From positions 1 through 18,616 of the forward strand of contig CAKRYE010000038.1 of the NCBI GenBank assembly GCA_934426285.1: DNA of 18,616 bases, written 5' to 3'. The notes beneath the pieces were generated by a model. The model worked only from the letters and a program-made list of their open reading frames with translations. It did no database searches and was not told where the DNA came from. This DNA comes from an uncultured Blautia sp. (GTDB taxonomy: Bacteria; Bacillota; Clostridia; Lachnospirales; Lachnospiraceae). Both the position numbers and the translations under genes were made by a program. This document shows positions 1 through 6,323 of this stretch, one piece after another. Each line of letters starts with the position of its first letter. Position 1 is the first letter of the stretch.

Positions 1-1
1 A

Positions 2-157
2 TCCGTCATTGCTTGGGGTACTGATGGAGATTCTTACAATGGGAATTTAACCGAATCAAGTAAGTTCCCTGCGGTAAAAAACATACCGGGGTACATAACG
101 AGGTCAGACCCCATGAAATCGTTCAGACTGCTGGAGCAGGAAGAAGAGAAGGAATAA
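2..157 (+). CDS. C-terminal end of an unidentified protein (partial)
   Basis: An open frame enters from the left window edge and runs 51 codons to a double stop (TAA TAA). The residues include WGTDGDSYNG near the start, ITRSDPMKSF in the middle and an acidic tail ending LLEQEEEKE. I do not recognise the family from this fragment, and no catalytic motif, membrane segment or repeat is visible. The frame is supported as real by the bidirectional hairpin terminator starting 7 bases after the stop and by the absence of stops up to the window edge. The gene converges on the minus-strand mscL remnant. The upstream sequence would be needed to name it. Confidence 0.6.
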   Translation, partial: SVIAWGTDGDSYNGNLTESSKFPAVKNIPGYITRSDPMKSFRLLEQEEEKE

Positions 158-163
158 TAAAAA

Positions 164-213
164 TCTTCGCAGTATGGTACATTTTATATGTTATATGCTG
201 CGAAGACTTTTTT
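164..213. terminator. Bidirectional rho-independent terminator
   Basis: TCTTCGCAG (164-172) pairs perfectly with CTGCGAAGA (198-206) around a 25-base AT-rich loop. Six T follow on the plus strand (208-213), and the A-run before the left arm gives a T-run on the minus strand. It sits between convergent reading frames, so it can end both the unidentified plus-strand gene and the minus-strand feoA/GGDEF-EAL/mscL-remnant transcript. Confidence 0.8.
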
Positions 214-214
214 G

Positions 215-469
215 TTATGCTTGTTTGGTTTCTTCTTCCGGTAACTGGGAAGTGCAGTGTGGACAGCGTGTAGCTTTGATGTCGATTTCGCTCATGCAGA
301 AAGGACATTTCTTAGTAGTCGGAGCGGCTGGTTCTTCTTTTTTGGTACCGAAGGATGTTACTTTGTTCACTGCCTTCAGCAGGCAGAACAGGATGAATGC
401 CATAATGATGAAGTTAATTACTGAAGAAATGAAAGAGGATGCGAATCCGGAAGCTGATTGCCTGGTTTG
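215..469 (-). pseudogene. mscL: Truncated large-conductance mechanosensitive channel (MscL), C-terminal remnant
   Basis: The minus-strand frame encodes the C-terminal half of MscL: the second membrane helix (FISSVINFIIMAFILFCLLK), the cytoplasmic stretch after it, and the zinc-ribbon tail (CPFC, nine residues, CPHC) found on MscL of many Lachnospiraceae. The first membrane helix, the pore-lining N-terminal helix and the external loop are missing. MscL is usually about 130-150 residues; only about 75 homologous residues remain. The homology starts within about 25 bases of the TGA of the upstream GGDEF-EAL gene, and no ATG lies before the membrane helix. The only available start is a TTG at 499 inside the EAL gene, with an AGGA five bases before it. 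Most likely this is a deletion or recombination scar. A small translated one-helix zinc-ribbon protein cannot be excluded, because the frame has no internal stops. Confidence 0.8.
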
Positions 470-470
470 A

Positions 471-2423
471 TCAGAATGTTTTCTGCAACAATTGTTCAAA
501 TGATTCCTGACTCATAGGCTTATAGTAGTAATATCCCTGGAGCTCATCGCAACCCTCTTCTACAAGGAAATCTACCATTTCTTTTGTTTCCACACCTTCG
601 CAGACAATAAATTTCTTGGTCCTTTTTAACAGATGAAAAATTTCCTGAAGGACAATCTTTCCGTTTTCGGACAGATCGTCCGAGAGAAAGCGTTTGTCTA
701 TTTTTACTTCATCAAAAAGGATATCTTTTAAAGTATTCAGAGAGGAATAGCCTGAACCAAAATCATCCATAGATATCCGTATGTTTTTATCATGAAAGAA
801 ACGGATCATGGCATTTACGGCTTCTATGTTATGAATGAAAGTAGTTTCTGTGATCTCGAATATCAGATTGTGGGGTTCTATCTCATACTTCTCTATCAGA
901 TTCATTACTTTTTCAGTGAAACTTTGGATATCCCGGAAATGAACCGGTGATATATTTAAAGAGATAGGAACAATTCTCTTTCCCTCTTTCTGGCGTTGGT
1001 TCATCCAGATAAAAGTTTCTTCGTACACATAGTAATCCAACGCCTGGATTTCTCCTGTTTCCTCCAGAATTGGAAGAAACATATCCGGATACCAGATCGT
1101 CCTGGCATCCCGCTGCCATCTTACCAAAGCTTCCGCACTCGCAAGTGTTTGATCTTTACCATTCATTTTAGGTTGAAAATAAACTTTAAATTCTTTCTGG
1201 CTTAATGCGCGTTTGAACGAATGAATCGTATCTGCTTTATGCTGTTCTCTCATGGCAATATCCTGAGTATATTCGCATACACCTGATAATTTTGTCTTTG
1301 CGATACAGCGTACGATGTTTGCATGGGAAATGATTTCTTCTGCCGGAATATTGATATCTTTCAGATAGTAAATGCCGGTATTCAGATGGAAATAATTGAT
1401 TGGATACGACTGCAAAATTTCCTTTGTAATCTGAACATTATATCGTTCAATGTGTTCTTTTATCTCACTTGTTTCATATCCGGTTGTATCGATTACTGCT
1501 ACAAAAATATCGGAGTGATATCTGTTTACAAATAAGGATTCCTGAAAAAGTTCCATTCTTTTGAGTACAAAATTCAGGATTTTGGTTCCTGTTTCATATC
1601 CCCAGTAGTCATTGATCAGATGGAAGTTGCTGATATCTGTCATGAGAAAGGCATACTGTTTCGTACCATTAGCGTTTGTGAGAATCGTAAATATTTTCTC
1701 TTTCAGAGAATCAGATGAAATGCTTTGTGCAAGCCCATTTTGGGTAATATATTGCTGCTTACTTGTCAGCTGTTGTTTTTTATATTTTTTATCCTGGTAC
1801 ATTTTCTGATCAGCAGTTTTAAGCAGATCCATAATCAGATAATAATGATTTTTGCAGCTGATATCATATCCTACTGCATAGCTTAATGGGTGGTCTGCTG
1901 TCTGATTGTATTCATCAATCATTGTCTGGAGACGGATATTCATCTGCTCAAGCTGTGACCAGGTTGTGTTTTTCTGGATAATCAGAAATTCATCTCCGCC
2001 GAATCTGGCGAGATAGCTGTCTTCTGTAAGAATTCTGGTGAGAAAAGACGCGAATGTCTGGATAAACACATCTCCTTCTTCATGCCCGTATGTATCATTA
2101 ATCATTTTTAAATTATTCAGGTCAAACATCATAATGCCTGTGTCTAAGGTATCATCTGCTTCCTGAAGCTGCTGTAGCTTTTTTTCCAGAGCTTTTTTAT
2201 TATGTACACCTGCGACATCAAAACCGGAGCTTTGAATCACACTTTTCAGATAGTCTTTCAGTGCCAGGGAAACTCCGCAGCCAGCTAACATTGCTATGAT
2301 CATAAGCGCAAAAAAAGACTTTTCAAATCCTTTTCTGAAATGGAAAATCATAGTTGCAAGAACACCTGCAAATATTATAAATTCTGTATAACAAAGACGT
2401 AATATAATCTTGTTCTTTTCCAT
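471..2423 (-). CDS. Membrane-anchored GGDEF/degenerate GGDEF/EAL c-di-GMP enzyme
   Basis: This 650-residue protein has two N-terminal hydrophobic segments (about 8-27 and 37-55), then a GGDEF domain (about 90-215) with the D-L-N-N-L-K-M-I-N-D motif and an intact GGDEF at 142-146. A second GGDEF-like domain (about 245-390) has RYHSDIF at 301-307 where the active site should be, so it is probably inactive. The C-terminal EAL domain (about 403-650) keeps EAL at 431-433, N-I-S-P, I-T-E-T, DDFG at 553-556, VKIDKRF, EGVET at 609-613 and LQGYYYYKPM, so phosphodiesterase activity is expected. The first GGDEF lacks the RxxD inhibitory site (TEDS in that position), so if it makes c-di-GMP it may escape product inhibition. 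Nothing shows which activity dominates. It lies 89 bases behind feoA with no terminator between; the ribosome site (AGG about 12 bases upstream) is weak. A possible extended -10 (TGCTAGTAT) lies in the gap. Confidence 0.93.
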   Translation of the reverse strand: MEKNKIILRLCYTEFIIFAGVLATMIFHFRKGFEKSFFALMIIAMLAGCGVSLALKDYLKSVIQSSGFDVAGVHNKKALEKKLQQLQEADDTLDTGIMMFDLNNLKMINDTYGHEEGDVFIQTFASFLTRILTEDSYLARFGGDEFLIIQKNTTWSQLEQMNIRLQTMIDEYNQTADHPLSYAVGYDISCKNHYYLIMDLLKTADQKMYQDKKYKKQQLTSKQQYITQNGLAQSISSDSLKEKIFTILTNANGTKQYAFLMTDISNFHLINDYWGYETGTKILNFVLKRMELFQESLFVNRYHSDIFVAVIDTTGYETSEIKEHIERYNVQITKEILQSYPINYFHLNTGIYYLKDINIPAEEIISHANIVRCIAKTKLSGVCEYTQDIAMREQHKADTIHSFKRALSQKEFKVYFQPKMNGKDQTLASAEALVRWQRDARTIWYPDMFLPILEETGEIQALDYYVYEETFIWMNQRQKEGKRIVPISLNISPVHFRDIQSFTEKVMNLIEKYEIEPHNLIFEITETTFIHNIEAVNAMIRFFHDKNIRISMDDFGSGYSSLNTLKDILFDEVKIDKRFLSDDLSENGKIVLQEIFHLLKRTKKFIVCEGVETKEMVDFLVEEGCDELQGYYYYKPMSQESFEQLLQKTF

Positions 2424-2512
2424 ATTGTAGTTAAAAACCTGCCTTTATCCTTTTTTTAATATTTTTATAAATTGCTGATACTAGCATTGTTTTGTTATAA
2501 ATTTCTTTTGGT

Positions 2513-2731
2513 TTAAGCAGCGTGCAGAATGATTCGCTTTGCCATACTTTTCTCAATCCCGATTTTGCTTCCCTTAACCATGACAATGTAATAGCCATGG
2601 ATTTCAGAAAGGAGTTCGACTTCACTTCCACATATAAATCCCAGGGATTCCAGATAATGGCGCTGCTTTTCCTGCCCGCAGACTTTGCTTATCCGGTATT
2701 TCTTATTAAAATCTGCTAAGTTTAATGGCAT
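2513..2731 (-). CDS. feoA: FeoA-domain protein (ferrous iron transport accessory)
   Basis: The small SH3-like FeoA fold shows the family pattern: VCGQEKQRHYLESLGF, then G-S-E-V, then VKGSKIGIEKSMAKRI at the end. FeoA is a small cytoplasmic partner of the FeoB ferrous iron permease and is thought to modulate it. I place the start at 2731 (72 residues) because AAAGGGA lies just before that ATG; an ATG five codons upstream (2746) has no ribosome site. No feoB lies beside it in this window, so it is either an orphan or a duplicate paralogue; Lachnospiraceae often carry several feoA genes. A promoter with an operator-like palindrome precedes it. The GGDEF-EAL gene follows on the same strand and may be co-transcribed. 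Confidence 0.88.
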   Translation of the reverse strand: MPLNLADFNKKYRISKVCGQEKQRHYLESLGFICGSEVELLSEIHGYYIVMVKGSKIGIEKSMAKRIILHAA

Positions 2732-2763
2732 AATTGTCCCTTTCATTTCTTATTATATATCAC

Positions 2764-2781
2764 TGTTAGAATTGACTAACA
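2764..2781 (-). promoter_or_regulatory. Operator-like palindrome upstream of feoA
   Basis: TGTTAG (2764-2769) and CTAACA (2776-2781) form a perfect 6+6 inverted repeat with a 6-base spacer. It sits directly downstream of the predicted -10, covering the expected transcription start, the position of a repressor site. Iron-responsive DtxR/IdeR operators also use TTAG/CTAA half-sites but with shorter spacing, so the regulator's identity is an inference. Its placement before an iron gene fits a metal-dependent repressor. Confidence 0.5.
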
Positions 2782-2782
2782 T

Positions 2783-2791
2783 AGTATACCA
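2783..2791 (-). promoter_or_regulatory. Predicted extended -10 promoter for feoA
   Basis: On the minus strand the sequence reads TGGTATACT, an extended -10 (TGn plus TATACT). The -35 region is T-rich and poor in consensus, which is usual for extended -10 promoters. It lies about 52 bases before the feoA start codon and touches the TGTTAG palindrome. Confidence 0.5.
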
Positions 2792-2886
2792 TAATTTATA
2801 ACGAAAAGAAGTTTTTTTTGATTGTTGAGAAATTTTATCTCGACCATGAAATTTATGTGCGACAGCCTTTTATCTATTTAAACACA

Positions 2887-2918
2887 GAAAACCCCACCCG
2901 ATTGACGTCGGATGGGGT
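2887..2918 (-). terminator. Rho-independent terminator of the duplicated-domain secreted protein gene
   Basis: On the minus strand ACCCCATCCGA and TCGGGTGGGGT pair over 11 positions (one G-U) around a 6-base loop, followed by TTTTCTG. It lies about 90 bases past the stop of the gene at 3007-3699. The gap from 2747 to 3006 (260 bases) otherwise holds the feoA promoter and operator; 2919-3006 has no convincing frame and one copy of the word CAGCATTGCT (2938-2947). Confidence 0.85.
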
Positions 2919-3006
2919 AGTTCAAGCTTTGGAAATCAGCATTGCTATTTCGTAATGAAGCCTGTGCATCAATAAAGTGACCGTATCTTACTGCAGCAGT
3001 GGAATG

Positions 3007-3699
3007 CTACTTCTTATACCAGAATTTCTTACATTGTACTTTCGTTTTTCCATCTGGGGCATCCGCCATCCTTCTGATTTTGAATCTGTAATTTTTGGTC
3101 TTTCCGGCTGGAATGTTTACATTGTAGGTTTTGGTGGGCGTTGCAGTTTCATCCAGTGGTATCTCAAAATACATTGTTACCTTTGTAATGGTATAACTTG
3201 AAGTGTTTTGCATACGGGCAGTTATATACAGCTCTCCGGTGTTGGGATTATAATCATATCCTTTGTAGCTGACCTTGAGCTGGCTTAGCTTAGGGGTAGC
3301 TGACCGGTACCAGAATGATAAGCATTTTACCTTAGGTGATTTATATGGCTGCTGAGTCATTTTTGCAACATAAACAGTCTTGTTTACTGTTTTTCCGGGA
3401 TTGATTGTTACACTGAAGGTCTGGGTTATGGTTCCATCCTCCATGATTGGGATCTCATATTCCATCTTTACTTTTGTAATTGTGTAACTGGAAGTATTTT
3501 TCAGCTTCAGCTTCAGATATAACTTTGCGGTATCATTGTCATATTGGAATCCGCTGCAGCTTACTTTAAGCTGCTTGGCAGTTGGCTTGGAAGCAGCCAA
3601 TGTCAGTTTTGGAAAAAATGAAAGTACGGCAAATGCTGTCAGAAAGAAAAATACCAGATAGCTTCTGCGTTTTTTTATAAAGCGTTCCTTCATACTCAT
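3007..3699 (-). CDS. Secreted protein with two tandem beta-rich (FxLYD-like) repeats, function unknown
   Basis: The 230-residue product has a basic N-terminus, a hydrophobic signal segment (about 14-30) and a probable cleavage site after LTLAA (35-36). The mature part is two homologous units of about 90 residues (43-131 and 140-229). Each begins with LKVS, contains NTSSYTITKV followed by an E-I-P strand, then a PGKT or AGKT turn, and ends in an F-W-Y motif (LSFWYRS; KKFWYKK). The pattern resembles FxLYD-type or other extracellular beta-sandwich domains; this is a resemblance of pattern, not a proven match. A strong AAGGAGG seven bases upstream supports the first Met. No LPxTG or membrane anchor is seen, so it is probably released or held non-covalently. 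The gene has its own terminator. Substrate or partner is unknown. Confidence 0.82.
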   Translation of the reverse strand: MSMKERFIKKRRSYLVFFFLTAFAVLSFFPKLTLAASKPTAKQLKVSCSGFQYDNDTAKLYLKLKLKNTSSYTITKVKMEYEIPIMEDGTITQTFSVTINPGKTVNKTVYVAKMTQQPYKSPKVKCLSFWYRSATPKLSQLKVSYKGYDYNPNTGELYITARMQNTSSYTITKVTMYFEIPLDETATPTKTYNVNIPAGKTKNYRFKIRRMADAPDGKTKVQCKKFWYKK

Positions 3700-3821
3700 A
3701 AAATCTCCTCCTTACACGATAGGCTATAATAGTTTCAGGCAAATATTATGACTTTTGGTACACGTAATGCTTTGCCCAAGTTTATTCTATAGTTACCATA
3801 TAATAGAAGAGAGGAAATTTC

Positions 3822-3846
3822 TATTAACTATTGGTTAGTTTTTTTC
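3822..3846. repeat. Short dispersed repeat, copy 1 (pair at 9187-9209)
   Basis: TATTAACTATTGGTTAG plus a T-run matches the segment at 9187-9209 with only two A/G differences and one extra T. This copy directly abuts the partial AGCS-carrier duplicate; the other overlaps the stop of the amino-acid ABC ATPase gene. A short T-rich match could arise by chance, so it is offered with caution. Confidence 0.4.
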
Positions 3847-3896
3847 ATTCCAGTAATCTGTTTTTGCTTCAGATTAATATTCTTACTGAAAAATAC
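3844..3896 (-). repeat. Partial duplicate of the AGCS carrier gene's 3' end
   Basis: These 53 bases match 4840-4893, inside the intact AGCS carrier gene, in the same orientation with two substitutions and one missing T. Read on the minus strand the copy starts FFSKNINLKQK as in the carrier (FFSKNIDLKQK), then loses frame at the missing T and stops at a TAG (3828-3830). It has no start and is a non-functional gene scar, about 1 kb from its source. It fills much of the 254-base gap between the two secreted-protein genes. Confidence 0.8.
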
Positions 3897-3940
3897 TCAG
3901 GGCAGCCTCAAGGCAAAGATTTTGCCGATGAGACTGCCCT
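3887..3940 (-). terminator. Hairpin terminator of the Ig-like secreted protein gene
   Basis: AGGGCAGCCTCA (3899-3910) pairs with TGAGACTGCCCT (3929-3940), and GGCAAA with TTTGCC (3912-3917, 3921-3926) extends the stem after a one-base bulge. On the minus strand a TATTTTTC tract follows about five bases after the stem. It begins 14 bases past the stop of the gene at 3954. Confidence 0.75.
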
Positions 3941-3953
3941 AAATCCTTATCGT

Positions 3954-4667
3954 TTACTTAAGCATGATAGTCATATATTCGCTGATACCGGTTTTAGAAT
4001 TAACTGCAGTAAACATGATTCTGAAACCTTTACCTCCGGCTACCGGAATCTTACTGCCGTTTGCTACAGATTCACTGCGCATCCATCCTTTTTGCAGGTA
4101 TTCAATTGCAGGTTTCATACTGCCATTTGCAGGATTATTTCCACTATATATATACAATTCCTGAAGCTTCCATCCTTTTGCAAGTGTAACGGTTGTTTTT
4201 ACTTTTTTTCCGGCAAACTTTGCATAACTGAGATTTGTTTCGGAAGAAGATTTAAACCTGGAACCTGATACAGTAGTTGCACCAATCTTTACTGATCTAA
4301 CAGGGTTTACATATTTTTTTACAGTTACTTTTATTTTATATGTTTTTCCCTGACATTTAAAAGAAACAGTGGCTGTACCGGCTTTCTTTGGGACTGCCAG
4401 AATCGTATAGTATGTCTGTGAAGTGCCGTAGGTGAATTTTGACAGTTTAACAGTGACAACTGCCTTATTACTTGATTTTAGTCCGGAAACTTTGGATGAT
4501 AAGGAAGCCAGGGATTCTGTTGCCGGCTTCGGATAGGCAACTAAGGTTGCCGATGCAGGAACATGTTCATCTGCCGCCTGGATTGTAGCAGAGTTCACTG
4601 CAAACATGGAAAGGATCATTCCAAATGCCAATAAAAAAGAGAGTAATTTTTTGCTTATTTTCTTCAT
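3954..4667 (-). CDS. Secreted protein with a bacterial Ig-like domain, function unknown
   Basis: The 237-residue product has a classic signal peptide (MKKISKKLL, hydrophobic 9-28) with a probable cleavage around IQAA (29-32) before DEH. Residues about 55-118 look like a Big_2-type immunoglobulin-like domain: GLKSSNKAVVTV, a tyrosine-rich middle, then VPKKAGTATVSF and K-I-K-V-T-V-K-K at the end, the usual closing strands. A second domain (about 125-237) is rich in lysine, serine and glycine, contains YIYSGNNPANGS and ends SEYMTIMLK; I do not recognise it. There is no cell-wall anchor motif. GGAGGG eight bases upstream fixes the start. A predicted promoter and two 18-base tandem repeats lie in its 5' region, and it has its own terminator, so it is probably a single-gene unit. 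It likely acts outside the cell; role unknown. Confidence 0.82.
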   Translation of the reverse strand: MKKISKKLLSFLLAFGMILSMFAVNSATIQAADEHVPASATLVAYPKPATESLASLSSKVSGLKSSNKAVVTVKLSKFTYGTSQTYYTILAVPKKAGTATVSFKCQGKTYKIKVTVKKYVNPVRSVKIGATTVSGSRFKSSSETNLSYAKFAGKKVKTTVTLAKGWKLQELYIYSGNNPANGSMKPAIEYLQKGWMRSESVANGSKIPVAGGKGFRIMFTAVNSKTGISEYMTIMLK

Positions 4668-4704
4668 TTCTTTTCCCTCCTAAAAGTGTAGGTTACCTGA
4701 TGAC

Positions 4705-4740
4705 AGCATTGCTGTAAATAATAGCATTGCTGTAAATAAT
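4705..4740. repeat. Perfect 18-base tandem repeat (two copies)
   Basis: AGCATTGCTGTAAATAAT occurs at 4705-4722 and again at 4723-4740 without a gap. Each unit holds the near-palindrome AGCA-T-TGCT (the first copy extends to CAGCATTGCTG). The repeats overlap the predicted -10 and the first transcribed bases of the Ig-like protein gene, so they may be paired regulator sites or a replication-slippage product. Confidence 0.75.
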
Positions 4741-4763
4741 AGTTAACCGAATGTTTCAGACAA
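4736..4763 (-). promoter_or_regulatory. Predicted promoter of the Ig-like secreted protein gene
   Basis: On the minus strand TTGTCT (4758-4763) and TATTAT (4736-4741) are separated by 16 bases. The -35 begins right after the carrier gene's terminator, and the start codon lies about 70 bases downstream. The match to sigma-A consensus is moderate. Confidence 0.45.
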
Positions 4764-4784
4764 AAACGGATAGCTGAAGCATCC
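4761..4784 (-). terminator. Terminator of the AGCS symporter gene
   Basis: Read on the minus strand, GGATGCT and AGC-T-ATCC form a short stem (one bulged T) with a two-base loop, followed by G and five T. It lies 17 bases past the symporter stop and closes the minus-strand transport cluster. Confidence 0.65.
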
Positions 4785-4800
4785 CTATATAATCAATATA

Positions 4801-6243
4801 TCACTCATCTTTCACAACGTCTATAGCAGATTTCACTAATTCATTCCAGTAATCTGTTTTTTGCTTCAGGTCAATATTCTTACTGAAAAATACAGGATTC
4901 TTTTTCTGCTGAATCTGTATTTCGTAATCCTTTAATGCTTTTACTACAGTATTAGACAGTATCAGGATTACCGGAATGTTGATCAACGCCATTACCCCCA
5001 TCAATACATCGGAGATATGCCATAGTAATGTCATTTCCATACCTGCACCAAAAAATACTGCCAGTGCTGATACAATACGAAATCCTGTCATAAATTTCCT
5101 GTCTGGTTGTTTTTTATGAATATAAGTCAGCAGATTGTCACAGTAGAAACAATTTCCCAATAATGTGGTAAAAGCAAATAATACCATGGCGATCATGATA
5201 AAATATGGGCCAAAAGAACCCAGTGTCTTGTGAAGCGCTGCCTGCACCCATGGTGCACCTTGAAGTTCTTTTGCTGGTATCACGCCAGATACCAGACACA
5301 TCATGGCAGTTGCAGTACACAATAATAATGTGTCAATAAACACAGACAACATTTGTACAAGTCCCTGCTTGACCGGATGGCTGACTACTGCAGATGCTGC
5401 CGCATTTGGTGCAGAACCAATACCTGCTTCATTGGAATACAGACCTCTTCGGATTCCCTGCATCATGGCTGATCCGGCAAAACCGGCAAAAATGGCTTTA
5501 AAGTCAAATGCTTCTTTGAAAATCTGTGCCATGACTGACGGAAGCTGTCCGATGTTTAATACTACGACAAATAAGGATACCAGAATATATGCTATTCCCA
5601 TAAATGGCACCAGGGTAGAAGTTACTTTCACAATTCTGTTACCGCCACCTAGCAGACACCATCCCATTACCAGTGCCAGAATTCCGCCTATGATCCAAGG
5701 CGTGATATCCGCATTGTAAAATGGCTGGCCGGCAAAGGTAGACTGAAGATTGTAAGAAGCCAGCATATTAAATCCAAATGCATAAGTCAGGATCATGGCT
5801 ATACAGAAAACCACAGCCAATCCTCTGCTGTGCAGTGCTGCTTCTATATAATAAGCCGGACCACCATAACACTTGCCATCTTCCCCTTTTTTCTTATATA
5901 TCTGTGCCAGTGTGCTTTCTGCCAAAGCTGATGCACTGCCAAGAATGGCAATGATCCACATCCAGAATACGGAGCCTACACCACCGATGCAGATAGCGGA
6001 AGATACTCCCACAATGTTGCCCGTTCCTACACGAGATGCTGTAGAGACCATCAGTGCCTGAAAGGATGACACACTTTCTTTTCCCTCTGGCTTCTCCATT
6101 ACAGCATTACAGGCTTTCCGGAATAAACGTACCTGCGGAAATCTGGTCCGAATAGTAAAATAGATGCCGGAACCAATTAATATCACAATCAGCAATTTGC
6201 TGTAAAGAAATGTGTTGATTGCGTCAATGATCGTTTCGAACAT
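4801..6243 (-). CDS. AGCS-family sodium:alanine/glycine-type amino-acid symporter
   Basis: This 480-residue polytopic inner-membrane protein belongs to the alanine or glycine:cation symporter family. Visible landmarks are the first membrane helix (16-30), VGTGNI at 72-77, the GGPAYYIE block at 127-134, MMQGIRRGLYSNEAGIGSAP in mid-protein and many hydrophobic helices. The family couples sodium or proton influx to uptake of alanine, glycine or related neutral amino acids; the exact substrate cannot be read from sequence. I start at 6243 because AGGAG precedes this ATG at good spacing, while an ATG ten codons upstream has none. It follows the SLC1-like carrier by 80 bases with only a weak GGGC/GCCC hairpin between, so it is probably the last gene of that operon. 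Part of its 3' end is duplicated at 3844-3896. Confidence 0.93.
   Translation of the reverse strand: MFETIIDAINTFLYSKLLIVILIGSGIYFTIRTRFPQVRLFRKACNAVMEKPEGKESVSSFQALMVSTASRVGTGNIVGVSSAICIGGVGSVFWMWIIAILGSASALAESTLAQIYKKKGEDGKCYGGPAYYIEAALHSRGLAVVFCIAMILTYAFGFNMLASYNLQSTFAGQPFYNADITPWIIGGILALVMGWCLLGGGNRIVKVTSTLVPFMGIAYILVSLFVVVLNIGQLPSVMAQIFKEAFDFKAIFAGFAGSAMMQGIRRGLYSNEAGIGSAPNAAASAVVSHPVKQGLVQMLSVFIDTLLLCTATAMMCLVSGVIPAKELQGAPWVQAALHKTLGSFGPYFIMIAMVLFAFTTLLGNCFYCDNLLTYIHKKQPDRKFMTGFRIVSALAVFFGAGMEMTLLWHISDVLMGVMALINIPVILILSNTVVKALKDYEIQIQQKKNPVFFSKNIDLKQKTDYWNELVKSAIDVVKDE
4840..4893 (-). repeat. Source copy of the duplicated carrier segment
   Basis: These 54 bases inside the AGCS gene encode about FFSKNIDLKQKTDYWNE of the cytoplasmic tail and match 3844-3896 at 51 of 54 aligned positions. 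This copy keeps the open frame to the stop, so I treat it as the original and the other as the derivative. Confidence 0.78.
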
Positions 6244-6323
6244 AAATTCTCCTCTCAACAGAATTTTTATCATAAGTTACTGTTCTGTACATGACAGATA
6301 CATCGGGCAAAAAGCCCCCATTA

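Noticed and set aside
2431..2631. Minus-strand 66-codon frame overlapping feoA
   Set aside because: It overlaps most of feoA in another frame, has no recognisable motif and no better ribosome site; feoA clearly matches its family.
4705..4740. CRISPR-like repeat
   Set aside because: Only two abutting 18-base copies with no spacers and no cas genes nearby.
6244..6323. Terminator between the SLC1-like and AGCS carrier genes
   Set aside because: GGGC/GCCC is only four pairs around TTTTT with no T-run after it, so it is too weak to call; the genes are probably co-transcribed.
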